Positions 9,790 to 20,921 of a DNA stretch of 64,000 nucleotides are shown here, one piece after another (position 1 is the first letter of the stretch; each line of letters opens with the position of its first letter). Source of the DNA: Cycas panzhihuaensis (Eukaryota > Cycadophyta); NCBI GenBank assembly GCA_023213395.1, contig CM041465.1:12958001-13022000 (forward strand). Direction: 5' to 3'. Position numbers and translations under genes: made by a program. The notes beneath the pieces were generated by a model, which was not told the origin of the DNA, did not search any database, and saw only the letters and a list, made by a program, of their open reading frames with translations.

Positions 9790-11660
9790 ATTGATGTAAT
9801 ACAGGCCCTGGAGAGAGTAGAGACTTAGGAGAATAAAGGAATGGCCATTGGGAAGCTCATTAGTCAGTTGGATGAGGAAAAATTAGGTATTTTGAGAGTA
9901 TGTAGGCTTTGATAGGTTAGTGGATCTACCCAACTCATGATGGACCATGAGATACTTCATGATTTTATTAACTATTAGATCATATGACATAACATCTTCA
10001 AAGTGCAAGCAATTAGAGATATGAAGATCACTCTAAAAGACATAGGGAGGATCTTAGGAGTCAGTTGGTATGGGGAGAGGGTTCGTCTCATTCGAGTGAC
10101 CAATGAGGAGTCCTAGATGGCATATAACACATATTTGATAGGATTTTCTAATCAGATAGATCAACATGGGATCTCCATCGAGGCTATTAGGATGGTAAGA
10201 GGTATCCTAGTAGTGTATATGATCATAGCCCTGATTATTATCTACATGATAGTGAGGATGTAGAATTTTATGGGGATCCCAGCCCAGTGGATAGGGGTCA
10301 TGAGATAATGTAAGTAGAGGATTCATATCAACTAAGGGAAATATGTAATCAACAACATCAACCACCAGTTGTTAAGGATCAGGAGGATAAGGCAGGGAGG
10401 ATTCTCATATAGTTCCATCTGAATGAGCTAGTTATATGATCATATTCCATTGATATGACTACAAGGAGAGCTAGAAGAGATGGCGTTGATGGATCCAAGA
10501 ATAAACAAGTGGCATATGAGGTCTCAGATTCATAACATGCTAGTTATCGTAGTGAGGACCATACATAGTCCTCTCCTTAGTAGGATGATAAGGAGATAGC
10601 TAGTAGAGGATGCCTATACAAGGCTTCTAATATGGAGTGATAATAATATGGATTCCATATAGAGGGTGGTAGTAGAGGAGGCTCTTGCAGTGAGGCGAAG
10701 AAGAGGGAGAGGATGTGATGGAGGAGCACATGGCAGAAGAGGTAGTGGAGGAGGAGATGAGGTAGGATAAGGAGGTAAAGGAGGTGCCTCCTCTAGTGGT
10801 AGAGTAGGATGGAGTCACTAGATGCTTAGGCAAGGAGGCAAAGCACCTATAGAGGGGAGAGGAGGCTCTATTCAGAGTATGGAGCTAGGATCAACTGATG
10901 GATAGGGTAGGGATGGAGGGAGAGGAGCTAGGGATGGAGGAGCTACTCATGAGGCCTGCCTAGAGCCATAGAGAGGAGAGATACCACTAGTGGAATAGGT
11001 GCTAGGTGAAGATCCAGTAAGAGGAGGATCACCAAGTATGTGATTTAATTAGTTTATTTCTTACATCACATAGTATTTTTTTTCTTTTGAGAGCCTTTTC
11101 CTTACAAGGGACTAATCATATATGGTATGTTTCTATTAGGCAAGTTATGAGATAATTATTTTAAGGGAGGTATAAAGGATGTTAGAGATGATCTTCCCTT
11201 ACATTCTAAGATTGTATGAGGTGCTCTCTTGGAATATAGTGGATCACAAGCTACTAGGGCATCACATAGATTATTATAGCCATACACTTATATCTTGAGA
11301 CCTCTACCTAGATATTAGGGTTGAGTTATAGACATGAGAGTTATAATTGAGGGTAGGTGAGGAGGAGAGATGACACTTATAGATGATGGCATTGGTTTAG
11401 GTGGGAGCCATGTATACTCCATTAGCTAGTGTTACAGTATAGTAGGGGTGACACCACCTCCCATCCTAAGGAGAGTCTATACATAGGGAGACCTTAAGTA
11501 GGAGGGAGAGAGAAGATCCAGGTGTACCCTAGGGATCTTATCAAGAGTCATAGAGATGAGTGTATGATATGCTATATGGGAGATATGAGGCATTTTGTGA
11601 GCCTCTAGTATGTATCATGAGTCATGTATTATAAGCCATGTATTATGAGTCACCCAGGTA
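9790..11660 (+). pseudogene. Antisense ORF of element A: PMD-like domain, acidic linker, C-terminal region
   Basis: Plus-strand remains of a protein encoded opposite to the pol genes of A. From about 10018 the frame gives DMKITLKDIGRILGV. This aligns with IVTPGNIQRILGV in element C and TITPRDIRRIFKV in B, and with the T-x2-D(V/I)-x2-(L/I)LG core of plant mobile domain (PMD/aminotransferase-like) proteins. An acidic segment (MAEEVVEEEM) follows near 10.73 kb, then more diverged sequence to about 11.66 kb. Additional ORFs, including antisense ones, are known downstream of pol in Tat-type gypsy elements; PMD domains are shared by plant genes (MAIN/MAIL) and transposons. The reading frame is broken many times. 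Confidence 0.6.
11612..11655. repeat. Short tandem repeat CATGTATTATRAGY
   Basis: About three units of a 14-bp motif (CATGTATTATGAGT and variants) at the 3' end of the antisense ORF of A, just before the AT/GATA microsatellite. Confidence 0.55.
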
Positions 11661-11686
11661 ATGGATGTACTATATTTTGTTATCAT

Positions 11687-11737
11687 GTATATATATATAT
11701 ATATATATATAGATAGATAGATAGATAGATAGATAGA
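11687..11737. repeat. Compound (AT)n(GATA)n microsatellite
   Basis: About 12 AT units pass directly into about seven GATA units. It lies immediately downstream of the antisense ORF of A. A matching AT/GATA microsatellite lies downstream of the corresponding ORF in B (28488-28572). Confidence 0.95.
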
Positions 11738-12419
11738 TCTTTTTCTCTCAAAACTTGTGTATGAAAACTTATCTCTAAACCCTTTTCTCCCTTATTCCCA
11801 TTTTAAATTTTGGGCATAGGATATATTCATTAGCATGATTATCCAAAGAAATATGTAATAATTTTTTTATCATTTTTACTTTTTCTTTTTTTTTTATAGT
11901 TATATACTTCATTTTTTTAATTTTTAGTCATATTATATACATGGTAGATCTATGAAGACTAGAAGATAGATAAAAGATCAAAATGGTGTAAGTTAAAGGT
12001 TTACTTATTTTATTTTCATAAACTTAAAACCATTTAGAACCAAACAATAATAAGTTTATAAAAGTAGAAGATGGAGTGACACGAATCTACCAAAAGGAAA
12101 CTTATATGACTCGCATCATACTCTTGATAGATTATATAAACATAGGATAACTCCATATTTATATAATATACTATAAAGAAATTGAGTTGTTTACTAAATG
12201 AAACTAATCTCACTTAATAAACAACCAACTATCCAAGTATATTGGATTCCTCGTTGGCTCCTTCTAAGGGTATGAGGCTTTTAGGAACCTACCTCCTACC
12301 AAGATCCTCCATAGCCTAAGATTCCCATGTGGGTGTAGCCCTTTCACATATCTCATTTTAGTCTCATACCTATCACCATAATCTTCCAACTACTCTAATC
12401 TATAGTCTTTCCAAACCAA
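11738..12419. other. Spacer between antisense ORF and extra RNase H in element A
   Basis: AT-rich and non-coding as far as I can see. No motif was recognised. Confidence 0.5.
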
Positions 12420-12467
12420 TAGTTTATACTCATTTTGGAGTGGTAGTTTATACTCATTCTAGAGTGA
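12420..12467. repeat. 24-bp tandem duplication
   Basis: TAGTTTATACTCATT followed by (TT/CT)(G/A)GAGTG occurs twice head to tail (12420-12443 and 12444-12467). It lies just past the C-terminal end of the extra RNase H of A. Confidence 0.8.
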
Positions 12468-12479
12468 GATGGCCCCAAC

Positions 12480-12915
12480 TAAAACAAGAAAACCAACTAA
12501 AATAATCATCAAGGATCAAAGAAATAAGAGCTTTGTAATTAAGGGTATGAGGTATATATTGAATGGTCACTAAAGCAAATAGGGACAACAATAATAAAGC
12601 TTAATGATGCAAAAGGAGGAGTCATGAGGAGTAGACCTAGCACATTTCAATTAATTAATAGATAACCTGAGAGTCAACATATATAGTAATAGGTCTAAGG
12701 TAAAAGTTAGAAACATTTGACAAAGCTCCTATAATCGCAAAATATTTAGCTTCATTATTGGTTACCCTAGGTCAAAAAAAAATTGTGGATAGGAGGGGAC
12801 TTCCTGATTGGTTATAAACCACCCAAGTAGAAGCAAATGGTCCTAGGTTTTCTCTACTACCCCATCAATGAAGATACTCAATGTCATGGGAACTAGATGA
12901 TCAAAACTTAGAGAC
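12480..12915 (-). pseudogene. Additional RNase H domain of element A, downstream of integrase
   Basis: Frame-shifted minus-strand peptides read LSIFIDG, then VTNNEAKYFAIIGAL, then ITIYVDSQVI, and finally IPHTLNYKALISLIL. This is the D...E...D...D layout of a cellular/archaeal-like RNase H: first Asp in FIDG, Glu in NNEAKY, third Asp in YVDS. In the last motif the expected AD reads AL, so that acid is lost here. It is separate from the RNase H that follows RT (15.3-15.7 kb). Tat-lineage gypsy elements are known to have acquired such a second RNase H. In A it lies between integrase and the antisense PMD ORF; in B and C it lies beyond that ORF. Confidence 0.75.
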
Positions 12916-13929
12916 TATGTGATCAATAAGGGAAGGTGCAAAAATCATTTAGTAAGGAGATGATAACAAATGTAGATCTCTGATTATGATGAAAAAAGAA
13001 GGGAGATCAAAAGTCAGATGATTATGATCAAAACTAGTAAGGTGTCAAGTGGGGTTCGATCATAACTGAGGCCACGATGGACCCAAGCAGCTAGATCCAA
13101 AAATCTTAAATGACTCATCCAAATGAACCCAACCTATAGGTAGATAGGTAGGGACAAAATTGTCATGTGACTTGTTGTAGATTACAAGAGGATGAAAACA
13201 CTAAACTTTCTTTCACTTTTCTTTTTTAACTCATTTTTTTCTTTACTTCACTTCTTTTTCCTTTTTTTTTATAATTTGTTTACTCCCACTTTTTACAAGA
13301 AAAGGATCATAATCATCCACCTAAGAAACTCTTCTACTCAACACAATAAGAATTTATCCTTTTAAATAGAATCTAATAGAGAAAATAGGCTAATCTCCTT
13401 AAAGAATGAACTGTAGAAAAAGAGGAGATCAAAATCACATTATCTCTAAACATGAAGGGAAGGCAACAAAATGACTATCTACTCTAAAGGGTTGATAGAG
13501 AGAACTGAGGATAATAAAATAATCAACAATTGGTGATATATGACCAAAAAGGAAAATCCTAGGTAATAAACTAGTAAATAAAAGTATGATCAAAATCAAT
13601 GACTAAGTACTCGAAGTTGATGAAGACATTTCTCTTTCCAAGCTGAAAGTAAAATAAAGTTGGGGGCCTAAGTTCTCTTTTAAGTACAAAACCCAAAGGA
13701 GAATAAAATCCAAGTGTAGTGATGGAAAACTCACAATTAGTATAGATGCTAAAAAGAGAAAAAGACTTACACGGTTATGAGTTATATCTATCACAAAAAC
13801 ACTGTAGTGCTCAATAAAAGAAAAAAGAAATAAAAAAGAAGGGAGGAATTTTCCCATAGTTTTAGCTTATTAGGCAAAGGAACAAGCTTTGGAACCATAG
13901 TTTATCCTTATTACAGAGGTGGTCATATG
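12916..13929. other. Spacer between integrase and extra RNase H in element A
   Basis: Holds a minus-strand ORF of 84 codons (13603-13857) with no recognisable motif, and otherwise non-coding AT-rich sequence. Confidence 0.45.
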
Positions 13930-15290
13930 CATGTTGTTGGGCATAACATTATTTCAAGCATTGAGAATTAATGGGCCTTTTAAACTCTAATCCTTCCAAT
14001 GTCAAAATCTAATAGGTTATGTTATTTAAATCTTCAATTATTAAGAAAGGTCTTGTCCATTTTAGAGAAACTTTACATTGCCTATCATGTAAATATTCCA
14101 ACTTTAAAACTTTATCACCAACATTGAACTTTTTAGGTCTAAGTTGCCTATCATGGGTGGCTTCAACCCTAGCCTTGAATGCCATATTATTCTACAAGGC
14201 CTGCAAGCGAGTCTCATATAATTTCTCAAGCTCCAAAGGTGTGCTTCCATTTGAAACTACTCATCAGTAAACTCCTTTAGTGAGACATGTATGGAAGGAA
14301 ATTCAACCTCTATGGTAAAATATCTTCAACACCATAGATAAGTGAAAATAGTGTCATACTAGTAACATTCCTAATGGAGATCTTATAGGCCCATAATGCC
14401 AGAAATAACTAGGAATGCCAATCCTTGTGAGAGGTAGCAACTGTCTTAGCTAGAATCTTAGCTAAGATCTTGTTAAATGATTCCACCTTATCATTTGCAT
14501 GAGGATGATATGGGGCAAATACTCTATGAGTGATATGAAATTTATTACACAACTCACTGATATGGGGATTACAAAATGAGGTTCCATTGTCAATAAGAAT
14601 AACATTTGATATCCCAAATCTACAAATAATATATTAAAATAAAAGCATAGCCATGATCTTTTTAGTAGTGAAAACTAATGGGATAGTTTCACTCCACTTT
14701 ATAAAATATTTAGTCGTAGTTAGAATGAACTTATATCCATTCAAATATGTTAGAAAAATTTGCCTAATGAGGTCAAGACCCCATTGGGAGAAAGGCCAAG
14801 CTAAAACTATTGACTTCATTACATGTGCAGGTTGATGTATTAGAGTTGCATGGGATTGTCATTTCTAACACTTTTAAATATATGAGTAAGCATCTTTAAA
14901 TAAGGTAGGCCAATAATAACCCATATGAAGAATATGTTGGGCCATTGACTGACTGCCAAAGTGCCCACCACATATCCCCTCATGGGATTCTATTAAGGAA
15001 ACTAATGATTTATCAAGTGAAAGGCATCTTAGTAGAACCCAATCAAAAGAACACTTCTACAATACATTATCAAGCAAAAGATATTGCTTAGCAGCAATGC
15101 GCATTCATCTTCTCTTCTTCAAAGTAGTAAGAGAAGGGAGAGATTGATAATGAAGATACAATATAATCTCCCCATACCATGGATCATTAGGAGGGATACT
15201 CTAGATATGGAAGATATGTTCGTCTAGGAGGGAATCATCAATGTGTTGGCTAGTAGGATTGGGAAGAGGAGCATCAGCCATGATCTGTAG
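13930..15290 (-). pseudogene. Integrase of element A
   Basis: Minus-strand fragments in order. A zinc-binding region contains HFGSQSMAQHILHMGYYWP (about 14.9-15.0 kb). The catalytic core contains WPFSQWGLDLI and YKFILTTTKYF (near 14.8-14.7 kb), then ILIDNGTSFCNP and VESFNKILA. A C-terminal module has VGDKVLKLEYLHDR and TRPFLI, ending ...LEFKRPINSQCLK near 13.93 kb. The core Asp, Asp and Glu are all visible but lie in different frames. It would insert element cDNA into the host chromosome. Several TAG stops and frameshifts rule out function. About 1 kb without a recognisable domain separates it from the extra RNase H. Confidence 0.8.
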
Positions 15291-15299
15291 AATAATCAT

Positions 15300-16800
15300 G
15301 TCTTTCTTGGATTTTCTATTAACCACCTACAAATTAAATTCTTTAAGTAATAAAGAGCACTTACCTAGTTGACCAATAAGGTTAGATTTGGTAACTAAGT
15401 ACCTTATATGGTCTGATTGGATAATGAGGTGGATCCTATTTCCAAGGAGATAGTGGTGAAGCTTATTAGTAGTGAAAACTAAAGTAAGGCACTCTTTCTC
15501 AAGAAAAGGATAATGAATCTTAACCACCACGAGGGTCCTACTAATGAAATAAATAACCCCTTCTTTACCAAAATCATCCTCTTATGTTAGCATCCCTGCT
15601 AATGATTCCTTAGTAGTTGAAGTGTATAAAATGAATGATTTGTTAAACTTTGGCAAAGCCAGAACTAGAGTAGAAACTAAGGCTTACTTTAGCTTATCAA
15701 AGGACTCTTGAACTTGAGGAGTCCATCACAGTTCAACATCTTTCTTCAAAAGATTAGTCATGGGCTTAACATAAAAGGTGAAGTTAGTAATGGAATATCT
15801 TAGGAAACTAAGCCTACCTATAAAAGATTTGATCTATTTTTGAGACTTGGGAGGAGGCATTTGGATAATAGCCTTAATTTTTTTGGGATAGATTATAATC
15901 CCATCTTAAGAAACAATGTTTCTTAACATCTTCCCTAATGTAATGGAAAAAACATATTTGGAAGGGTTTAAACATAAGTGATACTTTTTACACCTCTCAA
16001 AAATGGTTCTCAAATCCCGTAAATGATCAGATCTCTTCCATGAAAGGGTGAGCATATCATCTAGATATATAGCAATAATATTGCTAATCAAGTCATGGAA
16101 GATATGGACCATAGACCTTTAATACATCATACCAGCATTCTTCAATCTGAGTGGCAGGACTTTGTAAATGAAGGTGCCCTAAGAGTGGTGAAAGTAGTCT
16201 TGTGGTAGTCATGAGGTATGATAGAAATTTGATTGAATCCTAAAAAATCATCCATAAGGGATATTACCTCAAAACTAGCCATCTAATCCCAAATTTAGTC
16301 AAGAAAGAGAAGAGAAAAATTATCTTTAGGATATGCATCATTGATATCATGAAATTCAATATAAATCTGAATCGTACCATTCTTCTTCACTACAAGAACT
16401 ATATTATAGACCCATTGAAACTAGTCAACACTCTCGATGAATCCAACTCCTAACAACTTCTCCAACTCTTACTTAATAATGAGGGAGAGGCATGGTTGAA
16501 TAGGGTGTTATTTTTTTCCATTTATTTTTTATGATAGGAATTACTGTAATTTTATGTTCAATAATTTAGGAGTCAAGGCCTTCCATATCTTTATAGTCCC
16601 ATGCAAAAGCTAAGTAAAACTCACAGAAGATATCCTTAAACTGGGTGATCTCTTGGGGAGTATAACTAGCTCCCAACTTGATAATTTGAGGAATATCCTC
16701 TATCTCTAAGTCTATGTCAATGGTTTATTCTATAGCCATAGCATTCCCTTCCTCAAAATGAAGAGAGGTAGGCTCAATCGAAGAAATAGACTCCTAGGGT
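15300..16800 (-). pseudogene. Reverse transcriptase and RNase H of element A
   Basis: Going leftward, a pre-RT stretch (FEEGNAM, AFAWDYKDMEG) at about 16.76-16.6 kb resembles those of B, C and D. RT follows: IYIEFHDINDAYPKDNF near 16.35 kb and the polymerase box IYLDDM near 16.06 kb, where both catalytic Asp are retained. The connection and gypsy RNase H lie at about 15.7-15.3 kb and end in YPFLEKECLTLVFTTNKL. The enzyme would copy element RNA into cDNA. The region is split by many stops and at least several frameshifts. Confidence 0.8.
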
Positions 16801-17819
16801 TGAGAATGATCAACTATGACTCTTAAAAAACCTAACATATAATATCCATAAGGGAAACCAGGAGATGAACTTGCTAAATGCTCTAGAATCACCTCAGCAT
16901 TCTCAAAATGATCCAAATAAAAGAGGTCGATGAGGAGAGGGTTCTTAGATTAAAAGTGGATAGAGAGAAAGGCATGAAGGGTGAAGACAGATCAACCAAA
17001 GAGTTTGAATAAGTGGGAACAAACTCCATGATCAAAGGAACATGAGAAAAGAAGATAGGCCTATCTATGAACTCCCAAATTGAAGAAAAAATTTGGTTAA
17101 ACTCTTGATGATTCACACCAGGGTCATGTTCAGACCAAGACATCAAGATAAGAGATGATGGTGAAGGATCCATATGAGGACAAGTAAGAAAAAAGATAGT
17201 AGAAATAGAATTAACTTCTCATATTACAATGGAGGTTTCATGACTATTTTGACTTGTATCAAGTAAATCGATATCTTCACCCCTTGATTATAAGTATAGG
17301 TGCCAATTTAACAATATCTTCTTATCATGTATATTTAACCATATTTTAAAAACATAGGAGTAAGAGAATGTTGGGGGAGCATCAACACGTGAATCATGCA
17401 GAACCAAACTGAAAGAATAGTTACTAAGTGAGTGGTAATGGAAGGAACTACTGCATTTACCCTTGAAGAAAAGCATAAAACCTATAAGAAATGAGCATGA
17501 ATGGGAGACAAGATACTTGTGCTAGGAATTCCAACTAGAGTTGGACCTTGATGAGATATGATGGAGTGAGAAGTCATTTCTTCGTAAGAAATGGAAGAAG
17601 AAGGAATTGAAGGGTAACTAGTCGAGTCTGAAGGAATAGTCATGGATGGGGAACCTGATAACATAGGAATAACTTCAACTAAATCTAAATCCTTTACCTC
17701 TGGTTGGGTAGAAGAGGATTCAATAGTAAAGTAATGACCTAAACCAAGTAATTAAAATAAATACTCCATAGAATTGGAGGATTCACCAGGTTCTAGAAAA
17801 GTCTCAATAAGAGGAACTA
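16801..17819 (-). pseudogene. Protease-RT linker of element A
   Basis: Minus-strand ORFs (for example 17482-17664) are rich in Ser, Pro, Thr and acidic residues, with no domain. The same low-complexity linker lies between protease and RT in B (about 24.2-24.95 kb) and C (about 50.5-51.1 kb). Probably a disordered polyprotein spacer. Confidence 0.55.
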
Positions 17820-18489
17820 ATTACTTAATTAGTTTGGGCTTCCACTTAACAATCTTTAATTGCCACTCACGGATGAACCTAAGTTCACCAAAGAGGGAGG
17901 AACTAACCACTGTCATTTGAGTGATCCATGGTCTACCTAAAAGTATATTATATTCTAAGTCTAAGCTAATGATGGTAAGCTTAGTGAGAACCATCTTTTC
18001 CTCTAACGTGAGAGGAAGAGTGGCTTGACCTAAGGGAACCTTCTAATTCTTATCATACCCTTGGAAAATCCACTCATATAGATCAAAAATAAAAATCTTG
18101 AAATCCTTAACAAGATGAAGAGGGATTACATTGATGGATGATCCCTTGTTAATGATAACCCACTTGATATTGACATCATCCTTCATAATCTCAATGTAAA
18201 ATGGGGGTATGCCATTTGATGCATAGGCAGAATGACTAAATAAGGTAGTAAGGTCAAAAGAAAGAATAGAATTAGGTGAAGGAACTACCAAGAGAACTCC
18301 TAATGCATCAAATAAAAGTTGATGTTGCTTGGTGTAACACTTCAATAAACTGATAACGGATGTGCCTGCTGAAATGGTCTTTAATTCTTCTACTAAAAAG
18401 AAAGATCCATCCTTTAAACTAGAGGGAATGGACCTAAACCTAATAGGATGAGGGGATATTAGAGGTAAAGAGTTATGATTCCTTACCAC
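17820..18489 (-). pseudogene. Aspartic protease region of element A
   Basis: A 148-codon open stretch (18489-18043) carries GIPPFYIEIMKDD and then NKGSSINVIP at about 18150-18121, where related elements have DNGSSINAMP. The catalytic Asp is therefore Asn here and the next residue Lys, so the protease would be dead. Downstream are LEYNILLGRPWI and the flap-like region. The protease would have cut the gag-pol polyprotein. Confidence 0.8.
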
Positions 18490-20871
18490 TCAAATCATTG
18501 AATGATTTAAATGGATCTGCACTCTTTGTAGTCTCCACCATGTTTATAGTTCTCTTAGTGTCCCCACCTTTGGGAGGTGGGCAAGATTGATTATTATTTA
18601 TTTTTATTAGAATATTTGTGGGAGTGGTAGTCTTCTTTAATGAATTAGAACTCAAAGGTTTACCTTTATCATCTTTCACTAGCTTTTCTTTGCCTTTATA
18701 TTCTTTGTTCATCTTGTTATTATGTTGAGGTAATAGGTCCTTACAGATCATTTAGTCTTGGGATGACTTAGAAGTTAGGTTTATTTGAACACTTATGTTT
18801 TGATTTGTATTTTAAACTATTTGACACTCACTTCTATCATGCATATCTATTTGATGACATAAGTACCATTTCATCTTCTTAAAGGAGGAGGAGGTGGGGG
18901 AGGAGCTTGTTTCTTCCTCCCCTCAATAAGGTGAATCACCTTGGTCTCTTGGGAAGGGTGACTTTAAGAAGGAGGATCAACATGCAACTTAGTGTTGATT
19001 GTGTGTTCCAGTGATCTAATCAAAGAATTTAGATGATTATAAGTGGGTTGATGATGGGAAGCTTTTATACTTTGAATTTTTTCTTTAGAAGACATAGGTT
19101 TCCCAACCTTCTTAATACCTACTTGAATTTCAAATGTTTCTAGGGATAAACATTGATCAACTACTTCTTCATACATTTGAGGGCCTAGTTTGAAAACTTC
19201 TAAGTGCACGTGAGGCCTCAATGCATTAGTAATAGATTAAATAACAAAGTTGGGTCAAGATGTGAGTGACAAGCATGTACTTAGTCTTGAAACCTCCTAG
19301 CAAAGTCCCTTGACATCTCATCATGATTTTGTTTAATGACCAACAAAGAATTAATGCCTAACTCAAATGGTCTTACTACATCAAAATAGTTGATAAAGGA
19401 GTCAACTAATTATTGGAACAAGAGAATAGAAACTAAGAGGAGATGGTAAACCACTTCAAGGTGTCGTCTTAAAGCAATTTAGGAAAAATATGCATCATAA
19501 TATAGTCATACGATATAAAATCTATACAAGCAAGTGTGAATGCCTGTATATGAGAGGTGGGGTTTTAAGAAGAGTCAACAGAAAATTTAAGTAATGCAGG
19601 AAGGAATGGAGGCATAGGTGACAATAAGACCTCACATGGGAAGGGAGACTTCATATAATCTAGGAAAGGCCTCCTTGTCCTCAACATAGTAGGATGTTGA
19701 GATAAGGATGATGGATGAGGAGTAGATGAATGGATAAGTTGTTGTGATTATAATTATTATTGTGAAAGATCATGAGGTGGGAGAGTAGAGGAGGGAACAA
19801 ACCACACTATAGGGTTAACCACAAAGTTGGTTTGAGGTATTAGGTATTGAGGGAAACTTAGATTGAAGGCATAGAAGGGATTGAGTTGTGCGGTAGGTCT
19901 AAGAATATGTGAAGAAGAAGTGGGATTAGAAGCCCTCAAAGGTTGTAATTGTCTTGTTGAATCATAAGGATAAGTTGAAAGAATATGAGAAACATGTTAT
20001 GACAAGGAAATTATGTTAGATGCTCTATGGGATGGTGGGAAAGGTCTAGCACCATGGGACCAAATAGTATAAGATGCATGAGGGGTACTTGGGCAGTAGA
20101 AGAAATGGGATGTGAAGAGACAATCCCAGTGGAGTAAGAATGAATCAGTCATAAACTAGGTAAGGCCATAACCACTTGATTGGAAATGGATACGTACATG
20201 GAACTAGGGTTTCCACAAGTGACAATTATGGTATCACCTCCATAGGTAGGAGGCATAGAATAGGAAGAATGAATCCAAGATTATTGTCTAGGAGGAGATT
20301 GATGAGGTTGCAAGTGAGTTAATTTATAGTCATCAACTTCATCCACATGCAAGGAATGAGGTCATGACATAGGTCTTGGTGAAGGAGGATGAGAAGGTTG
20401 AGGAGACCACATGGCATCAAGTGAGGGATGTACCTCAATCGACTCATGGTCTTCACTTAAGGGATTGATTTAAGTATGTTGCAGTAAGGACAACATGGTA
20501 TGAGTCTCCAGGTAAATTGGGTCATGGTAACCAGGCATGCATAGTGGGGTAGGGATCCTAGTAAGAACCAGCTTAAGGAAAGATGGATGTAACTAACTTA
20601 AAGGTGGTTCTTCTTGTGTAAAAGAAGGATCCACAAAAGAAGAATCACTAAGATATTGGGAAGATTCTAAATATCCCTACTCAATTGGTATGTTGTATGA
20701 CTGGGTTAAATCTTCAAGAGGATAAACATATGTGTCACGTGCTTGAAATTCCAAAGATTTAACATAAGATGATGAAACATACTAATCAAAGTGTGATGGG
20801 TGTACTTGAGAATTAGGCAGAAGGCTTTGAAGTCTCAATAAGCACCTAGGGGCAGGTGTTATTGTTTCCAT
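18490..20871 (-). pseudogene. gag of element A
   Basis: The ATG at 20871, 24 bases past the PBS, opens METITPAPRCLLRLQSL, the likely gag start. A Ser/Pro/His-rich N-terminal half runs to about 19.7 kb. The retrotransposon gag core (ACIDFISYDYI...LKW) follows near 19.55-19.4 kb, then a Lys-rich tail (KMNKEYKGKEKLVKDDKG) at 18.7 kb. Gag forms the particle that packages the RNA. Numerous stops, mostly TAG, break the frame. Confidence 0.75.
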
Positions 20872-20894
20872 AGCTTTACTTGAGGATAAATGGT

Positions 20895-20915
20895 GGTTCC
20901 CAAGTGTGGTCGCTA
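20895..20915 (-). other. Primer-binding site of element A
   Basis: The minus strand reads TAGCGACCACACTTGGGAAC next to the 5' LTR. It closely resembles the PBS of C (TGGCGACCATACTGGGCACC) and D (TAGCGACCATACTGGGGA). I have not assigned the tRNA. Confidence 0.75.
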
Positions 20916-20921
20916 GAAAGA

